NCBI GenBank assembly: GCA_016794785.1
Contig: JAEUHC010000019.1
Span: forward strand, 62,001 to 126,000
Reading direction: 5' to 3'
DNA: 64,000 nt
Origin: Opitutaceae bacterium
GTDB lineage: Bacteria > Verrucomicrobiota > Verrucomicrobiia > Opitutales > Opitutaceae
In this document: piece by piece, positions 32,780 through 41,674 of the stretch
How positions within the stretch are numbered: position 1 is the first letter of the stretch
Layout of the letters: each line of letters begins with the position of its first letter
The notes under the pieces: model-generated
Told to the model about the DNA's origin: nothing
Seen by the model: only the letters and a program-made list of their open reading frames with translations
The model's database searches: none
Made by a program: the position numbers and the translations under genes

Positions 32780-32894
32780 ATGTCGCGACGCAATAAAGCC
32801 CGTGCTTCGCCCGTCGTGTGCCGTGGCGGCGGGAGGCGTGGTGCAATTTAGAACGCAGCATGGCTGCGCCGTGCGTAGCCCAACGGGTGAAGCA

Positions 32895-33249
32895 TGGTGG
32901 AGGTGGCGGGAGTTGAACCCGCGTGCCCCAGGCCTTTGTGCACCGCGTCTACCTGTAGTAGTGCGACTTTAATCTCGCCGGGGTCACGCCATCGCACGCG
33001 CTGAGACCCCAGCCAGTCCCCGGATGAAGTTACGGCGCGCAGTCCGCGGACGGCTCCGCGCGCTATGCCTGCTGTCGACGTCAGTTCCCGCTAGCAGGTG
33101 TCGCGGGACCAACGAGGCTGCACTTAGGCAGCCAGGGGCATTTCTTCAGTTTTGCCGTTTGTTTGTTTTGCAGGGGATTTAACGAGAGACCCACAACTCT
33201 CGACAGGCAGCGGCGCACTCCAACCAAGGGTAGAATCCAGAACACCCCC
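32895..33249 (-). ncRNA. ssrA: transfer-messenger RNA (tmRNA)
   Basis: This 355-nt RNA rescues ribosomes stalled on broken mRNA. The 5' end GGGGGTG pairs with CACCTCC near the 3' end (one G-U). The 3' part carries a tRNA-like T-arm, GCGGGTTCAACTCCCGC, and an encoded ACCA end. The tag frame begins at GCA (33171-33169) and ends at TAA (33126-33124), coding AKQTNGKTEEMPLAA. The LAA ending is the expected degradation signal. It is a standard one-piece, non-permuted tmRNA. Confidence 0.95.
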
Positions 33250-33463
33250 AAAGGAAATTTTGGTTTTCGATTGGTGATTTTCGATTGTGTGCGGACCAAT
33301 CAAAGAACGAGGGGGCAGACCATGCGCAGGGCCCGAGGGATTGCAAGTGTGGCGCGGAAGCCGCGCGCCGCGGGGTGCGGGGCCGATGCCGTCTCAGCCA
33401 GGCGGGGTGCCTTCGCCCTGAGGGCGTGGTTGGGCGCAGAGAACGGCGCGCGTCGGTCGCCGC

Positions 33464-36196
33464 TCAGGTCGTCAGGCCGAGGAGGCCGCGGGTGAGTTGG
33501 AAGTCCACGAAGCCTTGCGCCATCGAGGCGGGCGTGCGCTCGCGCTGGGCGACGGCGGTGATCCAGCGGAGGAGTTCGGTGGCATCGGTCGGCGCGTCGC
33601 CGGAGAGGAAGAGGTCGATGTCGTCGCCTGCCACCCGGCCGCGCTCGGTGGGCTCGGCGGCTTGGATTACCGGGAGGAGCGGGTGGCCTTGCTGCGCGTG
33701 ACCGCTCACGACGGTGAGCGCGAGGTGCGCGCCGTTGCCGGCGAGGCCGGTGAGATTCTCGACGAAGTGCTCCGACTCGCTCGCGACGACGTGCAGGCCG
33801 GGCTGTTGAAGCGGTTCGCCGTAGGCGAGCGTGGCGTGGGGCGCGGCGGCGCCGAGCAGCGCGCTACGAAACGCCGCTTGGGCGAGCAGCGGATCGCTTT
33901 CGACGAGGAGGATCGAGCCGCCGGCGTCGAGCACGGCGCGGGCGATCGTGGCGAGCGCGGTGGCGGTGGGCTGGGCGACGGGAGCGGCGGTCAGCAGCGC
34001 GAGTGAAAGCGCGCCCAGATCGGCCACCGCCGGAGCGGCGGGCGGGAGAGCGGCGAGTTTTTCGGTGAACCACGCCTCGATCTTCGCGAGGACTTTCTCG
34101 ATGCCGCCGTCGAGCTGGACGCTGGCGAAGCCGAATTGCGCCGTGGGCACGCCGGCGGCTGTGAAGTGATGGCGGAGGACGTCGTTGGGCACCTTCTCGC
34201 AGCCGTGCTCGAGCAGCAGCGCGGCGACGACGTTCGGGTGCGTGAGGTAGCCGCGGTAGGTGCGGTGCAGCAATTGATACATCGTATCGCCCCCGAAGCC
34301 ACAGCCCTCGGTATGGGTGAAGCCGACGAAGCGCGAGATGCCCTGCGCGCGGCCGAGTTGCTTCTCGTTGAGCCGGGCGGCGGCGAGCCGCGCGATCTGG
34401 GTGGAGCAGAGGCTCGTGGGCAGGACGAGGGCGACGCGCTCGGTGGCGAAGCGGTCTTCGGGCGCGCGGAAAAGTGACAGGGCAGGACCGATCGTTGACC
34501 GGTCCTGATTGGCCCGGTCGGAGACTGCCCCCGCGACAAGCGGCTTGCCATCGGGCGCGACGCGCGCGCGCAACTCGGCGAGGCGCGAGGTGTCGGTCTG
34601 CGCCCAGTTGCGCCAGAGCGAGACCTGCGAGTGGCCGGCGTGCTCGCCCTTGGATTTTTTTCCGGAGGCGGTGGCGATGAGCAGCTCGAAGGCGTCGGCC
34701 GCGACTTTTTCAAACGGCTCGCCATCGAGGTAGCGGCCGGCGTTGATGTCCATCTCGCGGATGAGGAGTTCGTGGCGCCGCGTGGTGGTGGTAATCTTCA
34801 GCGTGGGCACAAACGGAAAGTTCGTGATCGAGCCGTTGCCGGTGACGAAGAGGATGAGGTTGCAGCCGCAGCCGACCTGGCCGGCGATGCCCTCGAGGTC
34901 GTTGCCGGGTCCGTTCATCAGCGCGAAGCCGGGCGCATGGTGCGGCTCGGCGTAGTCGATGATGTGGTCGAGCCGCGTGCGCGGATCCTTTTTGTGGACG
35001 GCGCCGAGGGACTTGAGGGCGATGTTGTAGAGGCCGCGGAATTTGTTGCCGGCGGAGGGATTGCTCTCGGGGGTGAGGCCATGCCACGCGAGCTTTTCGC
35101 GAAACGCGTCGAGCTTGCCCATGAACGCGCGCGCGGTGGCGAGATCACGGACGTTTTTCAGCAGGTAGCTCTCCGCGCCCATGGTCTCGTCGATTTCGGT
35201 GAGCACGCCGGCGCCGCCGTGGCGGATCGTCTCGTGGACGAGGGCGCCCGCGAGCGGATTGCCGCTGACGCCGGAAAACGCGTCGGAGCCGCCGCATTGG
35301 AGCGCGATGCGAAGGTGCGAGAGCGGCTCCTCGGTGCGGAGCGCGGCGCTGACGACGGGCAGCCAGCCGCGCACGAGGCGCTCACCCTCGGCGAGGCCGG
35401 CGGCGAGGCCGTTCCGCAGGGAAAGAAAATGATGCGGCACGGCATCGAGCGGATAACCGCGGGCGAGCATGAATTCGCGGAGGCGGGCGTTGGTGACGGG
35501 CTCGACGCCATAGTCCACCGCGAGCACGGCGCCGACATTCGGATGCACCATGAAGCCGGCGAGCGCGCGGAGGATTTCGAGGGTGTTGTTCGGCTCGCCG
35601 GTGCCGCCGCCCTCGGTGTGGGCGATGGCGACGATGCCGTCGAGCGACGGATGCACGCGCGCGAGCGGCTGCAGCCGCGCGGTGAGCTGGCGGGCGAAAC
35701 TCGCCGTGCGCGACGAGGTGCCGAGGATGACGATGACGTTGCGCGTGCCGACGCCGCGGCCACCGGCGCGCTTGTAGCCGGAAAACGTGCGTGCCGGGTC
35801 CGCGGGCGCCACCGGCGGCGCGGCATGGATGAGCCGTTCGTCGAGCTGGAACGGCTCGTCGGCGTCGCGGAAATTCCCTCGCGCGGGGAGCGAGACCTGG
35901 CCGAGCTGGCGGACAGCGAGCGCGGTGAGCATCGAATCGTTGCACACGTAATCGCCGGGCGCGATGGCCGTGACCGCGAAGCCGAAGGGCAGGCCCCACG
36001 AGAGCAGCGGCTCGCCGACAGCGATGGGTTTCACGGCAAAGCGATGGCCCTCCAGCACCGTGTGCGGCAACGCGCGCGTGCCGTCGGCCAGCGGCAGCAC
36101 GGTGCCGGCCTCCAATCGGCGAATCGCAATCGCGACGTTGTCGCCCGGGGCGGGCAGACGGGAGACCGATGCGAGGGGGAGCGACGCAGGCGACAT
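33464..36196 (-). CDS. uxaA: altronate dehydratase (UxaA/GarD family), extended form
   Basis: A 910-residue protein of the altronate/galactarate dehydratase family, which removes water from hexonates in uronate catabolism. The N-terminal ~100 residues are a SAF-like domain (GDNVAIAIRRLEAGTVLPL). The core follows with FSGYKRAGGRGVGTRNVIV, HTEGGG, ALQCGGSDAFSGVSGNPL, GFALMNGPGNDLEGIAGQVG and GCGCNLILFVTGNG. Usual UxaA proteins are about 500 residues; this has roughly 400 more at the C-terminus, containing VALVLPTSLCSTQIARLAA and FTHTEGCGFGGDTMYQLLHR, a further HTEGCG copy. The extra part may be a degenerate internal duplication. Confidence 0.85.
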   Translation of the reverse strand: MSPASLPLASVSRLPAPGDNVAIAIRRLEAGTVLPLADGTRALPHTVLEGHRFAVKPIAVGEPLLSWGLPFGFAVTAIAPGDYVCNDSMLTALAVRQLGQVSLPARGNFRDADEPFQLDERLIHAAPPVAPADPARTFSGYKRAGGRGVGTRNVIVILGTSSRTASFARQLTARLQPLARVHPSLDGIVAIAHTEGGGTGEPNNTLEILRALAGFMVHPNVGAVLAVDYGVEPVTNARLREFMLARGYPLDAVPHHFLSLRNGLAAGLAEGERLVRGWLPVVSAALRTEEPLSHLRIALQCGGSDAFSGVSGNPLAGALVHETIRHGGAGVLTEIDETMGAESYLLKNVRDLATARAFMGKLDAFREKLAWHGLTPESNPSAGNKFRGLYNIALKSLGAVHKKDPRTRLDHIIDYAEPHHAPGFALMNGPGNDLEGIAGQVGCGCNLILFVTGNGSITNFPFVPTLKITTTTRRHELLIREMDINAGRYLDGEPFEKVAADAFELLIATASGKKSKGEHAGHSQVSLWRNWAQTDTSRLAELRARVAPDGKPLVAGAVSDRANQDRSTIGPALSLFRAPEDRFATERVALVLPTSLCSTQIARLAAARLNEKQLGRAQGISRFVGFTHTEGCGFGGDTMYQLLHRTYRGYLTHPNVVAALLLEHGCEKVPNDVLRHHFTAAGVPTAQFGFASVQLDGGIEKVLAKIEAWFTEKLAALPPAAPAVADLGALSLALLTAAPVAQPTATALATIARAVLDAGGSILLVESDPLLAQAAFRSALLGAAAPHATLAYGEPLQQPGLHVVASESEHFVENLTGLAGNGAHLALTVVSGHAQQGHPLLPVIQAAEPTERGRVAGDDIDLFLSGDAPTDATELLRWITAVAQRERTPASMAQGFVDFQLTRGLLGLTT

Positions 36197-36257
36197 GGGA
36201 AAGGGAAGAGCTGAGTCGCGTGGCGAGAAAGTGTCGAGCGCGGCGCGGCGTCCGCGA

Positions 36258-36656
36258 TCAGCGCAGGTGCGGCAGCACCGGCCAGTCGGCGGGCGCGAGG
36301 TCGTAGGTTTTCAGGGCGGCAACTTCGACCCAGGCCAGCGCGGCGTGCTCATGCGCATGAGGCGGCGGGCTCGCGGGGGCGAGCTCGCAGACAAACGGGA
36401 TCATCTCGATGACGACGGCACCGTAGTCGTGGGTGAAGCGGGGCAGCGCACGGCGGAGAAAGACATCGCAGCCCAGCTCCTCGCGGATTTCACGGACGAG
36501 CGCGACCTCCGGCGCCTCGCCCGGCTCGACCTTGCCGCCGGGAAATTCCCATTTGAGGCCGAGGTGCTTGTGCGCGGGTCGCTGCGCGAGCAATACACGG
36601 CCCGCGGCGTCGTAAATGACGGCGGCGACGACGGGCAGGGGGGCGGAAGCGGGCAC
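36258..36656 (-). CDS. MutT-type NUDIX hydrolase (8-oxo-dGTP diphosphatase-like)
   Basis: A 132-residue protein starting at GTG 36656. The Nudix box is GGKVEPGEAPEVALVREI followed by REELG, with WEFPGGK just before it, as in MutT. The beginning VVAAVIYDAAGRVLLAQRPAHKHL is also typical. MutT removes oxidised dGTP from the nucleotide pool, preventing A:T to C:G changes. It is located 61 bp after the uxaA start, on the same strand and upstream of it in transcription order. Confidence 0.88.
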   Translation of the reverse strand: MPASAPLPVVAAVIYDAAGRVLLAQRPAHKHLGLKWEFPGGKVEPGEAPEVALVREIREELGCDVFLRRALPRFTHDYGAVVIEMIPFVCELAPASPPPHAHEHAALAWVEVAALKTYDLAPADWPVLPHLR

Positions 36657-36692
36657 GGGCGAAATGAGAAAAATGGAGGCGAAAATTGCGGC

Positions 36693-37895
36693 TCAGCGTC
36701 GGGACCGGGTGTCGATTTGTTTCCGTGCGCGGGCGAGCTCGCGCACCAGTTTCTTTTCGTCGGGCAGCGCCAAGCGATAGTCGCGGGCCATGACTTTGGT
36801 GGGCAGGGTGTCGAGCGTGTAGCGCACGATGTTTTGCCCGGCGCTGGAGCAGAGGATGAGGCCCACGGGCGGATTCTCCTCCGGGTGCGTCCAGTGCTCC
36901 TTGGCGTAGCTCAAGTAGAGGTGCATCTGCCCGGCATCGGCGTGCGTGAACTTGCCCAGCTTCAGATCGACGATGACAAGGCAGCGCAGACGGCGGTGGA
37001 AAAGGAGCAGGTCCACCCGATACCACTCGTCGTCGATGCGCAGCCGGCGCTGGCGCCCGACAAAGGTGAAATCGCCGCCGAGTTCGAGCAGGAAGGTCTC
37101 GAGGTGGCGCACCAGCGCGGTCTCCAGTTCACTCTCGGAGTATTCGTCGCGGAGACTTAGGAACTCCAGCACGAGAGGATCGCGGATGGCTTGATCGGCG
37201 GTGAGAGCGTCGCCGGGCCGGGGCTTCGCGCCCTTTTGCAGCATCGCGGTTTTATTCTTTGAGAGCGCGGTGCGTTCGTAGAACAGCGAGTTGATCTGCC
37301 GGTCGAGCTGGCGGACGCTCCAGCCGCCGCGCAGGGCTTCGGCATGGTAGAAGTGGCGGGCCTCGGCCGAGCGGGCGGACACAAGCAGCACATAGTGCGA
37401 CCAAGGCAGCGGGAAAGCGCGGGCGAGATCAGCGAGGGACAGAGCGCGGCGAGCGGGGCCAGTCGGATCGAGGGTCAGTGTCGCTGGTCCGGACGCCGGG
37501 GCGGATTTGGCAGACAGTGTCTGCGAAATCGGCTCCAAGGCGGGCCGCGCGGATTTGGCAGACACTGTCTGCCAAATCTGATCGGGCGGGAAACAGCTGA
37601 AAAACGAGCGCATGTTCTGGAGGCTGCGCTGGGAAAACCCCCGTCCGAACCGCGCGGTCAAATCCGCCGCCAACCGCTTCAACAGCTCCTCCCCGTAGTC
37701 GGCGCGTTTCTTTCCTCCCTGCTCGAACTCGACGATGCGGCGGCCGATCTCCCAGTAGGTCGCCGTCATCAGCGAATTCACCGCGCGGGCGGCGGTATGG
37801 CGGGAAGTCTCAAGCAGTGAGCCGATGCCGCCGACCAGGCGGGGATAGGTGATGGGAACGACAGGCGCGGACTTGGACGCGGGGCGTTTTTTCAT
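36693..37895 (-). CDS. DUF1016 (YhcG-like) protein with PD-(D/E)XK nuclease domain
   Basis: A 400-residue protein. The N-terminal DUF1016 part (SLLETSRHTAARAVNSLMTATYWEIGRRIVE, visible as NSLMTATYWEIGRRIVEFEQ) includes FGRGFSQRSLQNMRSFF. The C-terminal part has the nuclease core YRVDLLLFHRRLRCLVIVDLKLG, with D and DLK as candidate catalytic residues, then YLSYAKEHW and PPVGLILCS. YhcG-like proteins are putative restriction-type or DNA-repair nucleases; function here is unknown. Between the two domains, a linker contains two near-identical palindromes that read in frame as QTVSAKSARP and QTLSAKSAP. It is upstream of mutT on the same strand. Confidence 0.85.
   Translation of the reverse strand: MKKRPASKSAPVVPITYPRLVGGIGSLLETSRHTAARAVNSLMTATYWEIGRRIVEFEQGGKKRADYGEELLKRLAADLTARFGRGFSQRSLQNMRSFFSCFPPDQIWQTVSAKSARPALEPISQTLSAKSAPASGPATLTLDPTGPARRALSLADLARAFPLPWSHYVLLVSARSAEARHFYHAEALRGGWSVRQLDRQINSLFYERTALSKNKTAMLQKGAKPRPGDALTADQAIRDPLVLEFLSLRDEYSESELETALVRHLETFLLELGGDFTFVGRQRRLRIDDEWYRVDLLLFHRRLRCLVIVDLKLGKFTHADAGQMHLYLSYAKEHWTHPEENPPVGLILCSSAGQNIVRYTLDTLPTKVMARDYRLALPDEKKLVRELARARKQIDTRSRR
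37504..37578. repeat. two in-frame 27-bp palindromes inside the DUF1016 gene
   Basis: Copy 1 (37504-37530) is GATTTGGCAGACA-G-TGTCTGCGAAATC, with one mismatched pair. Copy 2 (37552-37578) is GATTTGGCAGACA-C-TGTCTGCCAAATC, a perfect palindrome. The copies are 48 bp apart start to start, so both keep the reading frame and encode parallel short repeats in the interdomain linker. Confidence 0.85.
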
Positions 37896-38004
37896 GGCTC
37901 AGGTGGGGCGGTGCAGCGGGGAGAATCGCGAGTTCGCGGAGTCTGGCGAGATTTTGCGCGACGCGCCGGACGACATGCGTTCAGTTGGTCGGACCCCGAC
38001 TGAT

Positions 38005-39447
38005 ATGCGACTATCCCTAGCCTTCCTTGCCTTGGCCGTGCCCCTGTTCGCTGCGGCCCCGCGGCCCAACATCGTGCTCATCGTCTCCGACGACCACGGA
38101 CGCGAGGCGCTCGGCTGCTACGGAAACCCGGTCGTGCGGACGCCGCATCTCGACGCCCTCGCGGCCGATGGCACGCGGTTCAGCGCGGCGTTTTGCACGA
38201 CGGCGAGCTGCAGCCCATCGCGCTCCGTGCTGCTCACCGGCCAGCACAACCACCGCAACGGCATGTATGGCCTGCAGCACGATGATCACCATTTCCAGTC
38301 GTATGCGCACGTGAAGAGCCTGCCGGTGCGGCTCGCCGCCGCGGGCTATCGCACGGCGCGCATCGGCAAGTTCCACGTCGCGCCCGAGGCGGTCTATGCG
38401 TTTCAAGACGTGCTGTCCGCCGGCGCGGCCAACGATCCCGCGACCATCGGGCGCAGCCCGGTCGAGATGGCCGAGCAGTCGCGCCGCGTGATCGAGGCGC
38501 GCGACGAGCGGCCCTTCTTCCTCTATTACGCGACCGACGATCCGCACCGCGCCAACGCCGTCCTGCCCGACGGCCGCCCGACCTTCGACACCTGGCCGCG
38601 GCCCAATGCGTTTGGCAACCGGCCCGCGGGCTACCCGGGCGTCACGCCGGTGGTGTTTCGCCCCGAGGACGTGCCCGTGCCCTCGTGGCTGCCGGACACG
38701 CCCGCGACGCGCGCGGAGATCGCCGAGTATTACCAAGCCATCGCGCGCCTCGATCAAGGCATCGGCAAACTCGTCGCGATCCTCAAGGCCGCGGGCAAAT
38801 ACGAATCCACGCTCATCGTCTATCTCTCCGACAACGGCGCGGCGTTTCCCGGCGCCAAGACCACGCTCTACGAGCCCGGCATCCGCTTGCCGCTGATCGT
38901 GCGCGCGCCGGGTCGCACGCAGCCCGGGGCGGTGCAGGATGCGATGGTCACCTGGGCCGACCTCACGCCCACGTTGCTCGACGCGGCCGGCGTGCCGCCC
39001 GCCGCCGGCGAGTGCGACGGCCGCTCCTTCCGCGCCGGCTTGGACGGCGGCAAACTGCGCGGGTGGGACGAGATCTACGCGTCCCACTCATTGCACGAGA
39101 TCACGATGTATTACCCGATGCGCGCGGTGCGCACCCGCACGCACAAGCTCATCGTCAACGTCGCGCACGAGATGACGTGGCCCTCGGCGCTCGATCTGAT
39201 CAAGTCGCCCACATGGATCAGCGCGACTACGGACGGAGGCGGCGGGAAGCTGGGCCGGCGGCCGATCGCGCAGTTTTTGCACCGGCCGAAGTTCGAACTC
39301 TACGATCTCGAGCGCGACCCCGACGAGGTGGATAATCTTGCGGACGATCCCGCCCAGCAGGCCCGCAAGGCGGAGTTGCTGGGGAAGCTGAAGGCCTTCC
39401 AACTCGCGACCAAGGACCCGTGGGCGCGCAAGTGGAGCCACGAGTAA
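38005..39447 (+). CDS. secreted sulfatase, Cys-type
   Basis: A 480-residue arylsulfatase-family enzyme starting at ATG 38005 with a signal peptide (MRLSLAFLALAVPLFAAA). The metal-binding opening is PNIVLIVSDDHGREALG. The sulfatase signature CSPSRSVLLTG holds the cysteine that is normally converted to formylglycine. Further active-site segments are IGKFHV and SDNGAAFPG. Sulfatases of this kind desulfate polysaccharides such as fucoidan or ulvan; the substrate cannot be read here. The maturation enzyme is not in the window. The frame extends upstream to 37849, but that is not signal-peptide-like. Confidence 0.92.
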   Translation: MRLSLAFLALAVPLFAAAPRPNIVLIVSDDHGREALGCYGNPVVRTPHLDALAADGTRFSAAFCTTASCSPSRSVLLTGQHNHRNGMYGLQHDDHHFQSYAHVKSLPVRLAAAGYRTARIGKFHVAPEAVYAFQDVLSAGAANDPATIGRSPVEMAEQSRRVIEARDERPFFLYYATDDPHRANAVLPDGRPTFDTWPRPNAFGNRPAGYPGVTPVVFRPEDVPVPSWLPDTPATRAEIAEYYQAIARLDQGIGKLVAILKAAGKYESTLIVYLSDNGAAFPGAKTTLYEPGIRLPLIVRAPGRTQPGAVQDAMVTWADLTPTLLDAAGVPPAAGECDGRSFRAGLDGGKLRGWDEIYASHSLHEITMYYPMRAVRTRTHKLIVNVAHEMTWPSALDLIKSPTWISATTDGGGGKLGRRPIAQFLHRPKFELYDLERDPDEVDNLADDPAQQARKAELLGKLKAFQLATKDPWARKWSHE

Positions 39448-39498
39448 AACCTGCGCGGCCGCCTGCAACTTTTCGCGCGCAGCGGGGTTCTCCGCGGC

Positions 39499-39723
39499 AT
39501 GAAGTCCTTTCTGAAAATCTTCCTGCTGGTCGTGCTGGCCTTGGTCGCGCTCAAGCTGCTGCCGCTGACACTGGCGCTCGGGTGCCTCATCGCGATCGTG
39601 CTCGCGGGGCTTGTGGTGCTGGGGCTCGGGGTGACGGTGGTGCTCTCGCCGCTGTGGGTGCCGGCGCTCGTGGTGGCGGGCCTTGTCTCGCTGATTGTGC
39701 GCGCGGGGCGGCGGACGGCGTGA
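39499..39723 (+). CDS. small hydrophobic protein (74 aa)
   Basis: A 74-residue protein of two or three membrane helices: FLKIFLLVVLALVALKLLPL, then LTLALGCLIAIVLAGLVVLG, then VTVVLSPLWVPALVVAGLVS, each within a nearly continuous hydrophobic stretch. The end is basic (VRAGRRTA). It is unrecognised; perhaps a small membrane protein of unknown role. It follows the sulfatase by 51 bp and precedes another hypothetical gene by 46 bp on the same strand. Confidence 0.6.
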   Translation: MKSFLKIFLLVVLALVALKLLPLTLALGCLIAIVLAGLVVLGLGVTVVLSPLWVPALVVAGLVSLIVRAGRRTA

Positions 39724-39769
39724 GTTTTCGGGCTGGCGGGCGGGGGCGCGGCGCGTTTGCTCGCTGCGC

Positions 39770-40465
39770 ATGGCTGAACCACTCCCGTCGCGCGTCGTCG
39801 CGAGCATCGCTTTTGTCGGGCGATCAGGCGGGCAGGTGAAGGCGCTGGCGGGCTTCAAGAAGGGCCACCACACGGTGCCGGATGCGGCCAACGCCACGAC
39901 CAACTCCTTCCTCGGGAAAATCTGCGACGCGGAGCTGGCGGATGAGGCGGAGCGGCTGTTTCAGGCCGTGCGCGCCGGACTGGGCTACAAGCGCAAGGAT
40001 GTCGCGCTGAGCGTGACGAGCCCGCTTGCGGTGCTGACAGCGCGGGATTTCACGGTGGAGATTTTCTACGCACTGGAGGAGCGGGATGCGGCGCGCTATG
40101 CGGTGACGACGACGCTCCGGGAGCTGACCGATGCGGCGCTGGCGCGGAACGAGGAATTTGCGCGAATCTTCGCGGGCCGGTTCACCGAGATTTCGCTGGC
40201 GCTGAAGAAGGGCGTGCGCGTGGAGGCGGTGGTGGACGCGATCGAGGGGCTCGATGGCGAGGGCGGGCTGGGCGTGAGCTATCCCTCGGATTGCAGCGAA
40301 TGCACGATCCGGGTGGACGGAGTGGAGGCCGAGGTGCGCTGCACGGGCGCGACGCTCGAGGTCGTGTTTCCGCGGGGCGCCGGGCCGGCGGAGCTGATCG
40401 AGGCGTTTGGCGCGGTGCGCGAGGCGTTTCAGATCAGCAAGGCGCTGAGCGGGCTGATCGGGTAG
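39770..40465 (+). CDS. hypothetical protein (231 aa)
   Basis: A 231-residue soluble protein from ATG 39770 with no membrane segment. Motif-like segments include GFKKGHHTVPDAANATTNSFLG, visible as KKGHHTVPDA, plus LFQAVRAGLGYKRKDVAL and LKKGVRVEAVVDAIEGLDGEGG. The last third (SYPSDCSECTIRVDGVEAEV) looks like a beta-sheet domain with two close cysteines. No family is recognised. It converges with mdh across a palindromic repeat and a terminator. Confidence 0.7.
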   Translation: MAEPLPSRVVASIAFVGRSGGQVKALAGFKKGHHTVPDAANATTNSFLGKICDAELADEAERLFQAVRAGLGYKRKDVALSVTSPLAVLTARDFTVEIFYALEERDAARYAVTTTLRELTDAALARNEEFARIFAGRFTEISLALKKGVRVEAVVDAIEGLDGEGGLGVSYPSDCSECTIRVDGVEAEVRCTGATLEVVFPRGAGPAELIEAFGAVREAFQISKALSGLIG

Positions 40466-40477
40466 GAAAACCAAACT

Positions 40478-40555
40478 AAGCGCGAAGACGCCAAGGCGCG
40501 AAGAAAGCCGAGGAGGAAGTGCGTGCGATCGTCGCGTCTTGGCGTCTTCGCGCTT
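40478..40555. repeat. 18-bp perfect inverted repeat between 39770 gene and mdh
   Basis: AAGCGCGAAGACGCCAAG (40478-40495) and its exact complement (40538-40555) enclose 42 bp that also partly self-pair. This is a dispersed-repeat style similar to 1561-1620. It ends directly next to the mdh terminator. Confidence 0.75.
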
Positions 40556-40556
40556 C

Positions 40557-40592
40557 AAAAAAAACGGCGCCCGATGGAGGCGCCGTTTTGAA
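40557..40592 (-). terminator. Rho-independent terminator of mdh
   Basis: On the minus strand AAAACGGCGCC pairs with GGCGCCGTTTT around CTCCATC, an 11-bp stem (40561-40571 with 40579-40589), and the T-run continues to eight T. The plus strand also ends in TTTTG, so it may act in both directions for the convergent gene. Confidence 0.85.
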
Positions 40593-40622
40593 ATGCGAAA
40601 ACGAAAGAGCGGTAGCTTGTTG

Positions 40623-41606
40623 TTACTTGATCATGTCGGCCACGAAGGAACGCTCGTCCACGAGCTCCTTGTTGGTCGCGGCGATCTTCGACTTGGCGAA
40701 ATCGTCCATCACGTAGCTCGTGATGACTTCGTAGCTGCCGGGCGTCGTGGTGCGGACGGGCATGCCGGCCCAGACATTGGCGTCGAAGCCGTAGCGGCCC
40801 TCGCTTTTGACGGCGAGGGAGTGGACGGCGCCCGGCGTGACGAGCGAGCGCACGTGATCGACGAGGGCGTTGGCGGCCGAGGCGGCGGAGGAGAGGCCGC
40901 GGGCGGCGATGATCGCGGCGCCGCGTTTGCCGACGGTCTCGCAGAAGGGGCCTTGGAGCCACGCGGTGTCGGTGATGACAGAGGTCGCGGGCTGGCCGTT
41001 GATCGTGGCGTGGGCAAACGACGGAAACATCGTGGGGCTATGATTCCCGTAGATGAAGATGTCCTTCACGGCGGTGAGATCGACGCCGGCTTTTTTCGCG
41101 AGCTGCGTCTGCGCGCGGTTTTGGTCGAGGCGGACCATCGCGGTGAAGCGCTCGGCGGGGAGGCGCTTGGCCTGCGAGGCGGCGATCATGCAGTTGGTGT
41201 TGGCGGGATTGCCGACCACGCAGACGCGGGCATCGGCGGCGGCGACGGCGTCGATGATCTGGCCCTGGCCGATGAAGATCTTGCCGTTGTCCTTGAGGAG
41301 GTCGGCGCGCTCCATGCCGGGGCCGCGGGGCTTGGCGCCGACGAGGAGGCACCAGTTGGCATCCTTGAAGCCGACCGCGGGATCGGAGGTCTGGACGATG
41401 CCTTTGAGCAGAGGGAAGGCGCAGTCGTCGAGCTCCATGGCGACGCCGCCGAGGGCCTGCAGCGCCTTCTCGATCGGGGCCTCGATGAGCTGGAGGATCA
41501 CGGGCTGGTCGGGCCCGAACATCGCGCCGGAGGCGATGCGAAAGAGGAGGGAGTAGCCGATCTGGCCGGCGGCTCCGGTGACGGCGACGCGAAGGGGAGT
41601 CTTCAT
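40623..41606 (-). CDS. mdh: malate dehydrogenase
   Basis: A 327-residue NAD-dependent enzyme of the TCA cycle, oxidising malate to oxaloacetate. The Rossmann motif is VAVTGAAGQIGYSLLFRIASG. Catalytic residues lie in LVVGNPANTNC-like VVGNPANTNC, MVRLDQNRAQ and NHSPTMFPSF (His with Asp/Arg). It belongs to the cytosolic-MDH/type 2 group. It lies downstream of the DAHP synthase gene on the same strand, 68 bp away, and is followed by a strong terminator. Confidence 0.95.
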   Translation of the reverse strand: MKTPLRVAVTGAAGQIGYSLLFRIASGAMFGPDQPVILQLIEAPIEKALQALGGVAMELDDCAFPLLKGIVQTSDPAVGFKDANWCLLVGAKPRGPGMERADLLKDNGKIFIGQGQIIDAVAAADARVCVVGNPANTNCMIAASQAKRLPAERFTAMVRLDQNRAQTQLAKKAGVDLTAVKDIFIYGNHSPTMFPSFAHATINGQPATSVITDTAWLQGPFCETVGKRGAAIIAARGLSSAASAANALVDHVRSLVTPGAVHSLAVKSEGRYGFDANVWAGMPVRTTTPGSYEVITSYVMDDFAKSKIAATNKELVDERSFVADMIK

Positions 41607-41674
41607 AGGAGGGAAAGTGTTAGCCCACGAAACCCCGGGAACACACGAACGAATTTCCGCGGGCGGGCGTTTTT

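Noticed and set aside
34631..36214. A 527-codon plus-strand frame antisense to uxaA
   Set aside because: It is a GC-driven antisense frame; the uxaA protein on the other strand has clear motifs throughout.
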